A stretch of 64,000 nt of DNA from Corynebacterium argentoratense DSM 44202 (GCF_000590555.1 NC_022198.1:186001-250000), one strand, 5' to 3'; positions 45,817-59,867 are shown, counted from the stretch's first letter. The notes: generated by a model from the sequence alone, not told the origin. Numbers and translations are program-made.

Positions 45817-45835
45817 TTAAACCAGTACAACCTAG
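45817..45835 (-). promoter_or_regulatory. Possible DtxR-type iron box and promoter
   Basis: A 19-bp stretch matches the DtxR consensus at 11 of 19 positions, with the half site TAGGTT perfect on the - strand. On the - strand a weak promoter can be drawn with TTGCAC at -35 and TAACTT at -10, a 17-bp spacer overlapping the box. No gene is seen in the remainder of 45665-46031. Confidence 0.35.
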
Positions 45836-46031
45836 TGTGCAAGGGTTTCGGGAAAAATTTTTGTTAGCGGGGGTAGAAAGGTTGATGCCCGCCCGGCGCG
45901 GCGCCGCACGCTACTACTGCTATATATGTTCTGATCTGTGACTTTGCTCCACCGGCTGGGTGGATAATGAAGGGACGCTGCGGTGATAGGTGGAGGTAAC
46001 CTTCTCTCGGTATTGTCGACCTAAAACCGCA

Positions 46032-47063
46032 CTAGAGGCCGCCAAAAAACACGACGCCCACCACGCATGCTGACGCTATTGCACTAAGCAAGACCGCCGG
46101 AACGAAACGCAGCACAAACCCCCGGCCGAATGCCCCCAACTGCATAGCAATCAACTTGAAATCCACCATCGGACCCACAACCAAAAACGCCAACTGTGCG
46201 GTGGGGGACACCGCTGTAAACGACGCTGCCACAAACGCATCGGCCTCCGAACACAGCGACAGTACGATCGCCAACACAACCATCACAGCTATCAACAACC
46301 ACGGGGTGTCCGCGAGCCCCAAAAACCACTGTGCTGGAACAATGACCTTCACTGCAGCGGCCAGCGCAGCCCCCACCACCAGATAGCTGGCAGCTGGGAA
46401 GAAATCAGCCAGCGCTGCATCCCTAAACACCTCCCCCCGAGTCACCGCATTCGCGGCGCAATGCTTGCTTGGGGCGTACTCCCCAAGACGCTCATCATGC
46501 TCAGCAAGGGTGCTGTTATCACCCACAATCAACCACAACCACCCCGCGCACAACACAGCCACAACAGCGGCCGCAAACCGGGCCCACGCCATCTGCGGCA
46601 AACCATAAAACGCCACCGCAGTAGACACAATCACCACCGGATTCAGCGACGGAGACGCCAAGAGAAAAGACAACGCCGCAGCCGGAGATACCCCCCTGCG
46701 CATCAAAGAAGCAGCCACCGGAACAGAAGAACACTCACACCCCGGCAACGCCACCCCCGCAGCACCCGCAGCAGGCACTGCCCAGAAGGGGTTACGCGGC
46801 GTCATTCTGCCCAAAAAACTCGCCGGAACAAACGTCGCAATCGACGCCGACACCAACACGCCCAACACCAAAAACGGCAACGCCTGCACACAGATCGCCA
46901 CCCATAACGACCCCCACGCCTGCAGCCTGCCGGGCAGGGCGAACAGGGGAGAGTGAAACTGCGACACCGTGATCGCCAAAAAAGCTGCCCACAACACGAT
47001 GCCGACGCTCGAACGGCGCGGGGAAGCCGCAGACCTGGACGGTGAATCTAACGGCGCGCTCAT
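46032..47063 (-). CDS. Permease of the UPF0718/YraQ type
   Basis: 343 residues with about eight spans. The motif PGCECSSVPVAASLMRRG and the second half SLNPVVIVSTAVAF match permeases of this type, found next to TIGR03943 proteins. The Cys pair in GCECS suggests metal or thiol handling, but the substrate is unknown. Its start overlaps the stop of the upstream gene by 4 nt, so the two are coupled. Confidence 0.8.
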   Translation of the reverse strand: MSAPLDSPSRSAASPRRSSVGIVLWAAFLAITVSQFHSPLFALPGRLQAWGSLWVAICVQALPFLVLGVLVSASIATFVPASFLGRMTPRNPFWAVPAAGAAGVALPGCECSSVPVAASLMRRGVSPAAALSFLLASPSLNPVVIVSTAVAFYGLPQMAWARFAAAVVAVLCAGWLWLIVGDNSTLAEHDERLGEYAPSKHCAANAVTRGEVFRDAALADFFPAASYLVVGAALAAAVKVIVPAQWFLGLADTPWLLIAVMVVLAIVLSLCSEADAFVAASFTAVSPTAQLAFLVVGPMVDFKLIAMQLGAFGRGFVLRFVPAVLLSAIASACVVGVVFFGGL

Positions 47064-47920
47064 AGATAGGGGTCCTTCGGGGTGTCAATCGCGCGAACAG
47101 TTGAAGCATCGATAGTGGGAAACAGTGGAGTCGGCGTGCCAGGGGGAGCATCAGGCGGCAGAACCACCCCTGTGACCTGCACCCACTGATCCTCCTGAGG
47201 TAGAGCGGCGGACCCGCCCCGGGCATTGCCAGCAGTGCTGGGAATGCGCACCGCGACGGTATAGGGCACGGCGTCTGCCGCACAACAGTAAATCTTGTAG
47301 CGGCTCACCAACACCTCCATCGCACCATCGGTCGGCTGCTCGGAAGTATCCTGCCCGCCAGCCCCACGCGAACCACGCTCATGCGGATAAGACACGAACC
47401 CTTCGAAACGCACCTGGTGACCATCCAAGCTGTGCGCATCGCCAAAAACGTAACGGTCCTGGATGTCCTCCAACGTCACCTCATTGAGCCCATCGCCCAG
47501 CGGCGGAAAAGAGTGCGGAGTGCTTCGTACAAAAGAACGGTGAGGCCCACCCCCAACACTCCCAGCGGCAGCATCGCCCGCCGCAAGCACGCCATTGTGT
47601 CCTAGTGACCCAGCCCCCAACGCGCCGGGCGCAGCCAACACCAGCAGCACCGCAGGCGACAGTAACACGCACGCTGCTAAAAGATCATGACGCCGCGATG
47701 CTCCCCACCGGTGCGCACCATCACCGCCCAGGCGAGTCCAGAGTGCCCACAGGGACGAAATAACAATCAACGCAGAAGCCAAGCCGACAAACGGCAACCA
47801 AAAACCCTGTACATAGGCCGCGGCCCGCCCAGAGATAGCCAGAATGAGGCAGCTAAACCCCAACAGCGCGCAGGCCACTAACTGGGTCGTGGACAGCCGG
47901 TGATCATGATCGTGCTGCAC
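47060..47920 (-). CDS. TIGR03943-type permease partner
   Basis: 286 residues. N-terminal His-rich start (QHDHDHR), two membrane segments (~12-30 and ~38-60), a third near ~72-92, then an extracytoplasmic domain with VRFEGFVSYPHERG and ISRYKIYCCAADAVPYTV (Cys pair). This matches TIGR03943 proteins that pair with UPF0718-type permeases. GTG at 47920 with GGAGG upstream. The His-rich N-terminus may bind metal (inference). Confidence 0.8.
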   Translation of the reverse strand: MQHDHDHRLSTTQLVACALLGFSCLILAISGRAAAYVQGFWLPFVGLASALIVISSLWALWTRLGGDGAHRWGASRRHDLLAACVLLSPAVLLVLAAPGALGAGSLGHNGVLAAGDAAAGSVGGGPHRSFVRSTPHSFPPLGDGLNEVTLEDIQDRYVFGDAHSLDGHQVRFEGFVSYPHERGSRGAGGQDTSEQPTDGAMEVLVSRYKIYCCAADAVPYTVAVRIPSTAGNARGGSAALPQEDQWVQVTGVVLPPDAPPGTPTPLFPTIDASTVRAIDTPKDPYL

Positions 47921-47969
47921 CCACGGGCCTCCTCGTCGTCAAACGTTTCTGACGGCAAGCATAGTCAGT

Positions 47970-48980
47970 ATGATTGCGGGCATGTCCGCACGCCCACGCC
48001 GCACAGCAGCAACCGCCACAACCATCTTCTTGGGGGCAGGTTTGGCCGTCGGTTCCCTGGTCTATCCGACCATCGCACCAAACCCCACCGGCATTGATGC
48101 GAGCTCCGGGCCGTGGACCATCACCATCACCGATGACGCCGCGGGGCTCACTGAACAACAGCACGTCGAGTTTCCCGGGCCCAATGGTGACTTCGGCCCG
48201 CAAGGGCAGCAGGTGCTTACCGCTCGTCTGGGCATCACCACCATCGCCGCACCGAACGCTGGTAGTGCCGGTAGTGCGGACAGTGAGGGGAGTGCTGGCA
48301 ATGCGGGCAGTGCTGGCAGTGGGGGTAGTGCTGGTGGCGACGATGGCTTGGAGGGGCTCATCGACGCCACCGTCATGGCCGCAGAATTCACCCCCGCCAC
48401 CGGGGAGCTCACAAGCCCCGTCACGGTCTCGCGGACCCTCGGCATGCCCACCCAACAAATCACGCCCCCTCAAGGCGCTGTGTGGCTGACCTTCCCCGAG
48501 CGTGCCCAGGCCGACAGCTACACCGTCTTCGACCCCATCAGCATGAAAACCAGCGAAGCCACCCGGCTCGAACCCTCCCCCAACAATGGCACCACAGACA
48601 ATGACGCCGCGGGGCTTGAGGCGCGCGCCGGCAGTTACGGACGCGACGTCATTACCTACAGACAAAACTTAGGGAAAGACGCCAACGGGCGGGACTTTTA
48701 TGTGGATTATGTCGTCGACGAAGCCAGCGGGGTAGTGCTGGACCGTGCCGAAAGGCGCCCCATGTCCGATGGCCGTGACGGCGTGTTTCAGGGGCAAGCG
48801 ACGCAGGAGAGCGTGGACGCGATGATCGCCTACGTCGACGCACTGCCGAACCCAGCAGTCCGCACATGGGCTGTGCGTGTCGCGGGTGTCGTTGGTGGTT
48901 TGCTGCTTTTAGTTGGGGTAGGGTTAGCGCTCACGCAGACACGGCGTGGTCGTGCAGCAAGAACCACGCCAAAGAAGTGA
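47970..48980 (+). CDS. DUF3068 (PorA-type) membrane protein with a repetitive Ser/Gly tract
   Basis: 336 residues. An N-terminal span (~12-32), an extracytoplasmic domain, and a second span near the C-terminus (~301-324, VAGVVGGLLLLVGVGLAL) fit DUF3068. Residues ~95-122 are a Gly/Ser/Ala repeat (GSAGSADSEGSAGNAGSAG) from a DNA tract of near-identical 9-nt units. Downstream conserved parts are GVVLDRAERRP and YRQNLGKDANGRDFYVDYVV. An ATG at 47982 is an alternative start. Function in the envelope is assumed from the family. Confidence 0.8.
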   Translation: MIAGMSARPRRTAATATTIFLGAGLAVGSLVYPTIAPNPTGIDASSGPWTITITDDAAGLTEQQHVEFPGPNGDFGPQGQQVLTARLGITTIAAPNAGSAGSADSEGSAGNAGSAGSGGSAGGDDGLEGLIDATVMAAEFTPATGELTSPVTVSRTLGMPTQQITPPQGAVWLTFPERAQADSYTVFDPISMKTSEATRLEPSPNNGTTDNDAAGLEARAGSYGRDVITYRQNLGKDANGRDFYVDYVVDEASGVVLDRAERRPMSDGRDGVFQGQATQESVDAMIAYVDALPNPAVRTWAVRVAGVVGGLLLLVGVGLALTQTRRGRAARTTPKK

Positions 48981-49110
48981 TAAGATTCACACTTTACATT
49001 TGCCGCTGGATCCTATAGGCTTAACCGTTGCGCTGGGATTAGTTGAAGGCGCATGTATAAGGAAAAGCCCCTGCTACGCAGTGAAAACCGTGCAGCAGAG
49101 CATAAAAACA

Positions 49111-49150
49111 GGCCTTGTAAACAAACCGAAAAAACCGGTTTGACAAGGCC
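49111..49150. terminator. Inverted repeat in the rpoB leader region
   Basis: GGCCTTGT and CAAACCG arms (49111-49128) pair with CGGTTTGACAAGGCC (49136-49150) with a 3-nt bulge. It may end DUF3068 transcription or fold in the rpoB leader. 48981-49290 holds no gene; TTGACA within 49139-49146 has no well-placed -10, so the rpoB promoter is not pinned down. Confidence 0.5.
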
Positions 49151-49290
49151 ATTTAGTGCTATCTGGGCGCGACATAAGCATCGTGTGCACACAGTGCGCA
49201 CCGCGACGTCAACACCTTATAACTGTCCGCAACTAAACCCACTAAGCAGACAGATATATCTATAACCAATTCAGCGGATGCGGTGGTCAT

Positions 49291-52200
49291 ATGGCGGACC
49301 ATCGGCCGCGTGAGGTGCTGGAAGGACGCATCTTGGCAGTCTCCCGCCAGACCAAGACAGACACGTCAATGGCCGAAATTCCCGGGGCTCCCGAACGTTA
49401 CTCGTTCGCGAAGATCACCGAACCAATCGAGGTCCCAGGTCTACTCGACCTGCAACTCGACTCATTTGCCTGGCTCGTCGGCACGCCCGAGTGGCGCGAA
49501 CGCACCCAGGCCGAAATCGGAGAGGGCAACCGCGTAACCAGCGGCCTCGAAGACATTCTCGAAGAACTCTCCCCAATCCAGGACTACTCCGGGACCATGT
49601 CGCTGTCCCTGTCCGAGCCTCGATTCGAAGAAGTCAAAAACTCCATCGACGAGTGCAAAGACAAAGACATCAACTACTCTGCGCCGCTCTACGTGACCGC
49701 AGAGTTCATCAACAACGAAACCCAGGAGATCAAGTCCCAGACCGTCTTCATCGGCGACTTCCCGATGATGACCGACAAGGGCACCTTCATCGTCAACGGC
49801 ACCGAACGTGTCGTCGTCTCCCAGCTCGTGCGTTCCCCCGGTGTCTACTTCGATCGGACAATCGACAAGTCCACCGAACGCCCCCTGCACTCCGTGAAGG
49901 TCATCCCCTCCCGCGGCGCATGGCTCGAATTTGACGTCGACAAGCGCGACACCGTCGGTGTCCGCATCGACCGCAAACGCCGCCAGCCCGTCACCGTTCT
50001 GCTCAAGGCCCTTGGATGGACCACCGAGCAGATCACCGAACGCTTCGGCTTCTCCGAAATCATGATGACCACCCTCGAAAACGACGGCGTGGCCAACACT
50101 GACGAAGCCCTCCTCGAGATCTACCGCAAGCAGCGCCCGGGCGAACAGCCCACCCGCGACCTTGCACAGTCTCTCCTGGACAACAGCTTCTTCCGCGCCA
50201 AGCGCTACGACCTCGCCAAGGTTGGCCGCTACAAGGTCAACCGCAAGCTCGGCCTCGGCGGCGACCACGAGGGCCTCATGACCCTCACCGAAGAAGATAT
50301 CGCCACCACCCTGGAATACCTCGTGCGCCTGCACGCTGGTGAAACCCAGATGACCTCGCCCAACGGCACCGTCATCCCCGTGGAAACCGACGACATTGAC
50401 CACTTTGGCAACCGTCGTCTGCGCACCGTCGGCGAACTCATCCAAAACCAGGTCCGCGTCGGCCTGTCCCGCATGGAGCGCGTCGTCCGCGAACGCATGA
50501 CCACCCAGGACGCCGAATCGATCACGCCTACCTCCCTGATCAACGTGCGCCCCGTGTCTGCGGCCATCCGCGAGTTCTTCGGAACCTCCCAGATGTCCCA
50601 GTTCATGGACCAGAACAACTCCCTATCTGGCCTGACCAACAAGCGTCGTCTGTCTGCCCTCGGCCCCGGCGGCCTCTCCCGCGAACGCGCGGGCATCGAG
50701 GTCCGCGACGTCCACCCGTCTCACTACGGCCGCATGTGCCCCATTGAGACCCCCGAAGGCCCCAACATCGGCCTGATCGGCTCTCTGTCGTGCTACGCCC
50801 GCGTCAACTCCTTCGGTTTCATCGAAACCCCCTACCGCAAGATCGTTGATGGTCACATCACCGACGAGGTTCACTACCTCACCGCTGATGAAGAGGACCG
50901 CTACGTCGTCGCGCAGGCTAACACCCCGCACGACAAAGACGGCAAGATCACCGAAGAACGCATCGTCGTCCGCACCAAGGGTGGAAACATCGAGGTCGTT
51001 GGACCCGAAGCCATCGAATACATGGACGTATCCCCGCGTCAGATGGTCTCCGTCGCAACCGCGATGATTCCCTTCCTTGAGCACGACGATGCAAACCGTG
51101 CCCTCATGGGTGCCAACATGCAGCGTCAGGCCGTGCCGCTCGTCCGTTCCGAAGCCCCGTTGGTTGGTACCGGCATGGAGCTCCGCGCAGCCTACGACGC
51201 CGGCGACATGATCATCAACGCCAAGGGCGGCGTTGTCGAGAACGTCTGCGCCGACTACATCACCGTCATGGCTGACGACGGCACCCGCGACACCTACATG
51301 CTGCGCAAATTCCAGCGCACCAACCAGGGTACCTGCTACAACCAGAAGCCCCTCGTTGACATGGGTCAGCGCGTCGAAGCCGGCCAGGTCATCGCCGACG
51401 GCCCCGGCACCGACAACGGTGAAATGGCCCTCGGCCGTAACCTCCTCGTGGCATTCATGCCTTGGGAAGGCCACAACTACGAGGACGCCATCATCTTGAA
51501 CCAGCGTCTGGTTGAAGAAGACATCCTCACCTCCATCCACATTGAGGAACACGAAATTGACGCCCGCGACACCAAGCTTGGTGCCGAGGAAATCACCCGT
51601 GAAATCCCCAACGTGAGCGAAGACGTCCTCAAGGACCTCGACGAGCGCGGCATCGTCCGCATCGGCGCCGACGTCCGCGACGGCGACATCCTCGTCGGTA
51701 AGGTCACCCCGAAGGGTGAAACCGAGCTGACCCCCGAAGAGCGCCTCCTGCGCGCCATCTTCGGTGAAAAGGCACGCGAAGTGCGCGACACCTCCATGAA
51801 GGTGCCCCACGGCGAAACCGGCAAGGTCATCTCCGTCCGCCGCTTCTCCCGCGAAGAAGACGACGATCTCGCCCCCGGCGTCAACGAAATGATCCGCGTC
51901 TACGTCGCCCAGAAGCGCAAGATCCAGGACGGCGACAAGCTCGCTGGACGCCACGGCAACAAGGGCGTCGTCGGCAAGATCCTCCCCGCCGAAGACATGC
52001 CCTTCCTGCCCGACGGTACCCCCGTTGACATCATCCTCAACACCCACGGTGTGCCCCGTCGTATGAACATCGGGCAGGTTCTCGAAGTTCACCTCGGTTG
52101 GCTAGCAGCCGCCGGCTGGAACATCGACACCAACAACCCGGAGAACAAGGAACTCATGGAGATTCTCCCCGAGGAGCTCTACGACGTTCCCGCTGGCTCG

Positions 52201-52824
52201 CTCACCGCGACCCCCGTGTTCGACGGCGCATCCAACGCAGAGCTCGCCGGCCTGCTGGCAAACTCCCGCCCCAACCGCGACGGCGACGTCATGGTCGATG
52301 GCGATGGCAAAGCCCAGCTGATCGACGGCCGCTCCGGCGAACCCTTCCCGTACCCAGTGTCTGTCGGCTACATGTACATGCTGAAGCTGCACCACCTGGT
52401 CGACGAGAAGATCCACGCCCGCTCCACCGGCCCCTACTCTATGATCACCCAGCAGCCGCTCGGTGGTAAGGCACAGTTCGGTGGCCAGCGCTTCGGCGAA
52501 ATGGAGGTGTGGGCAATGCAGGCATACGGTGCTGCCTACACCCTGCAGGAACTGTTGACCATCAAGTCCGACGACGTCGTCGGCCGCGTGAAGGTCTACG
52601 AAGCCATCGTCAAGGGCGAAAACATCCCGGATCCGGGCATCCCGGAATCCTTCAAGGTGTTGCTCAAGGAGCTGCAGTCGCTCTGCCTCAACGTTGAGGT
52701 CCTCGCAGCAGATGGCACCCCCATGGAACTCGGTGGTTCTGACGACGACGAGTACGACGCCGCAGGTGCAACCCTCGGCATCAACCTCTCTCGCGACGAA
52801 CGCTCGGATGCAGACTCCGCCTAA
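49291..52824 (+). CDS. rpoB: RNA polymerase beta subunit
   Basis: 1177 residues, typical for corynebacteria. The rifampicin region reads [19 protein letters not shown] (432-449 onward), then [19 protein letters not shown]. Relative to the usual actinobacterial sequence, Leu511 (E. coli numbering) is Met435 and His526 is Asn450; Asp516 and Ser531 are wild type (Asp440, Ser455). The link [20 protein letters not shown] is intact. ATG at 49291. rpoC follows after 73 nt with a hairpin in between. Confidence 0.97.
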   Translation: MADHRPREVLEGRILAVSRQTKTDTSMAEIPGAPERYSFAKITEPIEVPGLLDLQLDSFAWLVGTPEWRERTQAEIGEGNRVTSGLEDILEELSPIQDYSGTMSLSLSEPRFEEVKNSIDECKDKDINYSAPLYVTAEFINNETQEIKSQTVFIGDFPMMTDKGTFIVNGTERVVVSQLVRSPGVYFDRTIDKSTERPLHSVKVIPSRGAWLEFDVDKRDTVGVRIDRKRRQPVTVLLKALGWTTEQITERFGFSEIMMTTLENDGVANTDEALLEIYRKQRPGEQPTRDLAQSLLDNSFFRAKRYDLAKVGRYKVNRKLGLGGDHEGLMTLTEEDIATTLEYLVRLHAGETQMTSPNGTVIPVETDDIDHFGNRRLRTVGELIQNQVRVGLSRMERVVRERMTTQDAESITPTSLINVRPVSAAIREFFGTSQMSQFMDQNNSLSGLTNKRRLSALGPGGLSRERAGIEVRDVHPSHYGRMCPIETPEGPNIGLIGSLSCYARVNSFGFIETPYRKIVDGHITDEVHYLTADEEDRYVVAQANTPHDKDGKITEERIVVRTKGGNIEVVGPEAIEYMDVSPRQMVSVATAMIPFLEHDDANRALMGANMQRQAVPLVRSEAPLVGTGMELRAAYDAGDMIINAKGGVVENVCADYITVMADDGTRDTYMLRKFQRTNQGTCYNQKPLVDMGQRVEAGQVIADGPGTDNGEMALGRNLLVAFMPWEGHNYEDAIILNQRLVEEDILTSIHIEEHEIDARDTKLGAEEITREIPNVSEDVLKDLDERGIVRIGADVRDGDILVGKVTPKGETELTPEERLLRAIFGEKAREVRDTSMKVPHGETGKVISVRRFSREEDDDLAPGVNEMIRVYVAQKRKIQDGDKLAGRHGNKGVVGKILPAEDMPFLPDGTPVDIILNTHGVPRRMNIGQVLEVHLGWLAAAGWNIDTNNPENKELMEILPEELYDVPAGSLTATPVFDGASNAELAGLLANSRPNRDGDVMVDGDGKAQLIDGRSGEPFPYPVSVGYMYMLKLHHLVDEKIHARSTGPYSMITQQPLGGKAQFGGQRFGEMEVWAMQAYGAAYTLQELLTIKSDDVVGRVKVYEAIVKGENIPDPGIPESFKVLLKELQSLCLNVEVLAADGTPMELGGSDDDEYDAAGATLGINLSRDERSDADSA

Positions 52825-52864
52825 ACGTTTGCGACCCACAAGTTCTTAAGTAACAAAATGAACC

Positions 52865-52882
52865 CCCGGGAATTAGCCCGGG
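52865..52882 (+). other. Hairpin just upstream of the rpoC ribosome binding site
   Basis: CCCGGG at 52865-52870 and 52877-52882 pair over a 6-nt loop, and the second arm runs straight into GAGGAAAGGGAG. The hairpin could hide or expose the ribosome binding site. No T run follows, so termination is unlikely. Confidence 0.55.
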
Positions 52883-52897
52883 AGGAAAGGGAGTTAC

Positions 52898-56887
<3,990 letters not shown>

Positions 56888-56925
56888 GCAGTAGCATTGT
56901 CCGGTCGATGATCGGATAAGCGAAG

Positions 56926-56954
56926 CGCCCTCACGGTTACCGTGGGGGCGTTTT
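56926..56954 (+). terminator. Terminator after rpoC
   Basis: CGCCCTCACGG pairs with CCGTGGGGGCG over TTA, followed by TTTT. Confidence 0.85.
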
Positions 56955-56978
56955 CGTCTCTGTCGAGGAGCAGAGAAA

Positions 56979-57065
56979 GTACAAAAAACCGGCAGATTTG
57001 CCACCACAGAATCCGCGACCTGCAGAAATCCAAGTGGAAAAGGCAAATCTGCCGGTTTTCTGTAC
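56979..57065. repeat. Palindromic element, copy 2
   Basis: Two 24-bp arms (56979-57002 and 57042-57065) are reverse complements with one mismatch, 39 bp apart. The arm GTACAAAAAACCGGCAGATT matches copy 1 at 39364. The central part shares CGACCTG with copy 1. No gene lies in 57066-57250. Confidence 0.8.
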
Positions 57066-57250
57066 CCCAACCGACGGGGGAGATAGCCGGGCAAGGGATT
57101 ACCGGGGCAGCAAAGTCGTCATTCCGCTCAGGCCTTCTGTGAAGGCGGCGATGTCCTTCCAGCTGTCGCTGCGGGGGAGCTGGATTCTATCAGGTCGCTT
57201 GAGCCAACAGTGCTACTGAGTGCGTCCACGCCTCCCAACAGGGACGGGTC

Positions 57251-57421
57251 GTGCGGAGCTTTGTAAGAATTGCCGCCGGTGCTGCCGCCGGTGCCGTTGC
57301 CTCCGGGTTTGTCGCCAGGTGGTGGGTAGAAATGGCGCCCACTCGGTGGTCGGATGTGCTGGAACGTTGGTTGTTATTCCGCCGACGTGTGCAGGAAAAA
57401 TTCGGCATTTCAGTTAAGTAG
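57251..57421 (+). CDS. Small membrane-type protein
   Basis: 56 residues from a GTG: an Ala/Gly/Val-rich segment (RIAAGAAAGAVASGFVARWW) followed by a basic helix (RWLLFRRRVQEKFG). AGGGA lies 5-9 nt upstream. The next small ORF begins 3 nt after its stop, which suggests a unit. No known family. Confidence 0.4.
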   Translation: MRSFVRIAAGAAAGAVASGFVARWWVEMAPTRWSDVLERWLLFRRRVQEKFGISVK

Positions 57422-57424
57422 GAA

Positions 57425-57736
57425 TTGCATGCGAACGAGCTTGTGCATGGGCGCGGCGGGACTGTGAGGCGAGCTAGTCGAGCACGCCAGGCTGAGGGAT
57501 GCGCGGAGTTCGGGCGATTAGTAGTGGGGGAGGTGCTGAGGGAGATTTCTGAGCTCGAAGGAGCAAAGGTGGGTTCTGTCTGGGTGAAGTACGACCCTGC
57601 GTTGGGGCATCAAGGCAAGATCGGCCTCTATCGTTCCCTTGTTAACCATATTGATGCCGAACTGTGCGAAGCCAAGGAACTCGGGCTGGTACGACGAATA
57701 TCTATCCCTGCGGGATCCTCGCGGCGCGCCCCGTGA
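57425..57736 (+). CDS. Small hypothetical protein
   Basis: 103 residues from a TTG start, 3 nt after the previous ORF. A helical mid-part (FGRLVVGEVLREISELEGAKVGSVW) and an Arg-rich tail are visible. No motif recognised. The start codon and coding status are uncertain; the frame could be a remnant. Confidence 0.35.
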   Translation: MHANELVHGRGGTVRRASRARQAEGCAEFGRLVVGEVLREISELEGAKVGSVWVKYDPALGHQGKIGLYRSLVNHIDAELCEAKELGLVRRISIPAGSSRRAP

Positions 57737-57785
57737 ACTGGTGCCGACCTTTAAACGGTCACGCAAAAAGACCGGAGATTGATGC

Positions 57786-59633
57786 GTGTCGAATCAGGCC
57801 CTCGCCAGTAACCTAGAGGGCATGAATCAGCCCCACCTTGACCTACACACCAGCCCCGAGATTTACACCGGCTACCGGGCAGGTTTGCAGGATGTCCAGG
57901 TGCCCCGGGGCCATGGCGTGGTGATGACGGCGAATCAGTACGCCACCGACGCCGCTGCCCGCATCCTGGAGCTGGGTGGCTCTGCGGCCGATGCTGCGAT
58001 CAGCGCGCAGCTGGTGCTTGGTCTGGTGGAGCCGCAGTCCTCCGGCTTGGGTGGCGGGTTGTACGCCACCGTCCACAATTCCACTGGCCCAACGGTGTTG
58101 AATTATGCGATCGATGGTCGCGAGATCGGCCCGCTCGCCCTCAATGACCCCGCCGTCATGCTGGAGTTGTGTACTGGCGATCCGCGCGGCCGCATGGTGT
58201 CCGCCGGCGTACCCGGGGTGGTCTCGGCGTTGGCACTTCTCCATGCGCGCGAGGGTGTGCTGGCCTGGCACGTCCTGTTCGAGGATCCAATCCGCTTGGC
58301 GGAGGAGGGCTTCAAGGTCAGCGATCGCCTCGCCCGCTCGGTCGCGCACTTCGCCGAAGGGCTCAAAAGTAATGACGCCGCGTACGCCTATTTGTTTCCA
58401 GGTGGGAAGCCGGTTGCGGAGGGGGATGTGCTGCGCAATCCGGACTATGCTCAGACCTTGCGTGAGCTCGCTGGGCTGGAATCGATGAATGCGGTTCAGA
58501 CGTTCTATAGCGGACACCTGGCGTGCAAGATCGCCCTTGAGACCGGCGGGCACATTAGCTTGGCCTCCCTGCAAAGCTATGGCGCAACAGCGGGCGAGAC
58601 ACTGGCGTACGAATATCAACCGGGAGGCGGGGACGGTGTGACTTACCGGATGTTATCCCCGGGGCGTTCTGCCGCGGGTGCGTCAACAATTTTTGCGACG
58701 CTTGAAACTCTACGTGGGCATGTTCCTTCGCTGCCGATTGACGCGGACGGGGTGCACTCCATCGCCGAGGCCGAGCGCCTGGCTTACGCAGACTGTGACG
58801 CCATCATGGGGGGCTGGCTGTGGTTATCCGAGCAGGAGAAACTGTTCGACAGTGGCTACATCGCGCGCCGCCGCCAGCTTATTTCGGATCGTCCCGCCGG
58901 ACTCGCACTCCCGGGCGACCCGCTGGGCACGGGGGCTGCGCAGGCCACGCCACACCAGGACGAGCACGGAACGACACACTTTCAGATTGTTGACGCCGCG
59001 GGCCGCGCCGTCGCAGTGACCTCCAGCGTGGAGGCGGCGTTCGGAAACTTCCATATGGTGGGCGGATTCTTCCTTAACAATCAGCTCAGCGACTTCACTC
59101 GTACGCTCACCCCGGAGTTGCGCCAACGCTTGCAGGACGCTGTAGATGCGCAGAACGTGCAGCTGGCCACCGACATCGCCGAGGCCCACCCCAACTATCC
59201 GGCGGCGGGGCGTCGCCCGCGCTCCTCGATGGCGCCAATGATGGTTCTCGGGGAGGACAAACGCCCCGTCGCTGTCCTCGGCTCGCCAGGTGGGGGAGTG
59301 ATCATTCAATACATGGTCAAGGCACTGCTAGCGCTATTCGAGTGGGGTTTAAGCCCCCAGCAGGCCTGCAACATGGGCAACTTTGGTGCGTTCAACAACG
59401 GCCAGACATGGTTCGGGAAAGACACGATCCACCCTGCGTCAGACGCGGCGTCATTGGTGGAGGAGATGGAGACGCGCCGGGCGGAGCTGGCCCGCGAACT
59501 CGAGCAGCGCGGGCACATTGTTGCCGACTATCCACTGGCCAGTGGCCTGGCGATTCTGCAACGCACCGACGACGGCGGATGGATGGCAGGTATAGACCCG
59601 CGCAGGGAAGGCGCGATCAGGGTAGTGCCCTAG
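57786..59633 (+). CDS. ggt: Gamma-glutamyltranspeptidase
   Basis: 615 residues, Ntn hydrolase that cleaves glutathione and other gamma-glutamyl amides and transfers the glutamyl group. The autocleavage Thr is Thr396 in HGTTHFQIVDAAG, homologous to E. coli Thr391. The N-terminal GVVMTANQYATDAAARILELGG and the late SSMAPMMVLG motifs are typical. No clear signal peptide, so it may be cytoplasmic or use a non-standard route. The GTG at 57786 is one option; an ATG at 57822 is possible. Confidence 0.9.
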   Translation: MSNQALASNLEGMNQPHLDLHTSPEIYTGYRAGLQDVQVPRGHGVVMTANQYATDAAARILELGGSAADAAISAQLVLGLVEPQSSGLGGGLYATVHNSTGPTVLNYAIDGREIGPLALNDPAVMLELCTGDPRGRMVSAGVPGVVSALALLHAREGVLAWHVLFEDPIRLAEEGFKVSDRLARSVAHFAEGLKSNDAAYAYLFPGGKPVAEGDVLRNPDYAQTLRELAGLESMNAVQTFYSGHLACKIALETGGHISLASLQSYGATAGETLAYEYQPGGGDGVTYRMLSPGRSAAGASTIFATLETLRGHVPSLPIDADGVHSIAEAERLAYADCDAIMGGWLWLSEQEKLFDSGYIARRRQLISDRPAGLALPGDPLGTGAAQATPHQDEHGTTHFQIVDAAGRAVAVTSSVEAAFGNFHMVGGFFLNNQLSDFTRTLTPELRQRLQDAVDAQNVQLATDIAEAHPNYPAAGRRPRSSMAPMMVLGEDKRPVAVLGSPGGGVIIQYMVKALLALFEWGLSPQQACNMGNFGAFNNGQTWFGKDTIHPASDAASLVEEMETRRAELARELEQRGHIVADYPLASGLAILQRTDDGGWMAGIDPRREGAIRVVP

Positions 59634-59688
59634 CGCTGCACAGATGCGGCGGGTACTGTTGTGTGAACTTGTAGAAAGGACAGGGCTC

Positions 59689-59847
59689 ATGGGCGATGCA
59701 GCCAGGGCACATGACAGCGACCTCGACCAGGCTCCGCGCACGCCGCTCGAAGTAGTCAAACAAGATACCGAGCGTGAAATGTCGTATTTAGACGCTTTTG
59801 ATGAGGTGTACGAGCGCTATAAGGACGTTTTCAAGCGGCTCGCATAG
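59689..59847 (+). CDS. Putative antitoxin of the Doc pair
   Basis: 52 residues, acidic N-terminal half and a helical C-terminus (YLDAFDEVYERYKDVFKRL). AAAGGA lies ~9 nt before the ATG at 59689. It is directly upstream of the Doc-like toxin, the usual order. No Phd-type DNA-binding domain is visible, so the class is inferred from position only. Confidence 0.5.
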   Translation: MGDAARAHDSDLDQAPRTPLEVVKQDTEREMSYLDAFDEVYERYKDVFKRLA

Positions 59848-59867
59848 CTTGAACGTCGGAGTGAGTT

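Noticed and set aside
49138..49170. TTGACA in the rpoB leader as the main rpoB promoter
   Set aside because: The only -10-like hexamers lie at 14 bp or beyond 20 bp, so the spacing does not fit.
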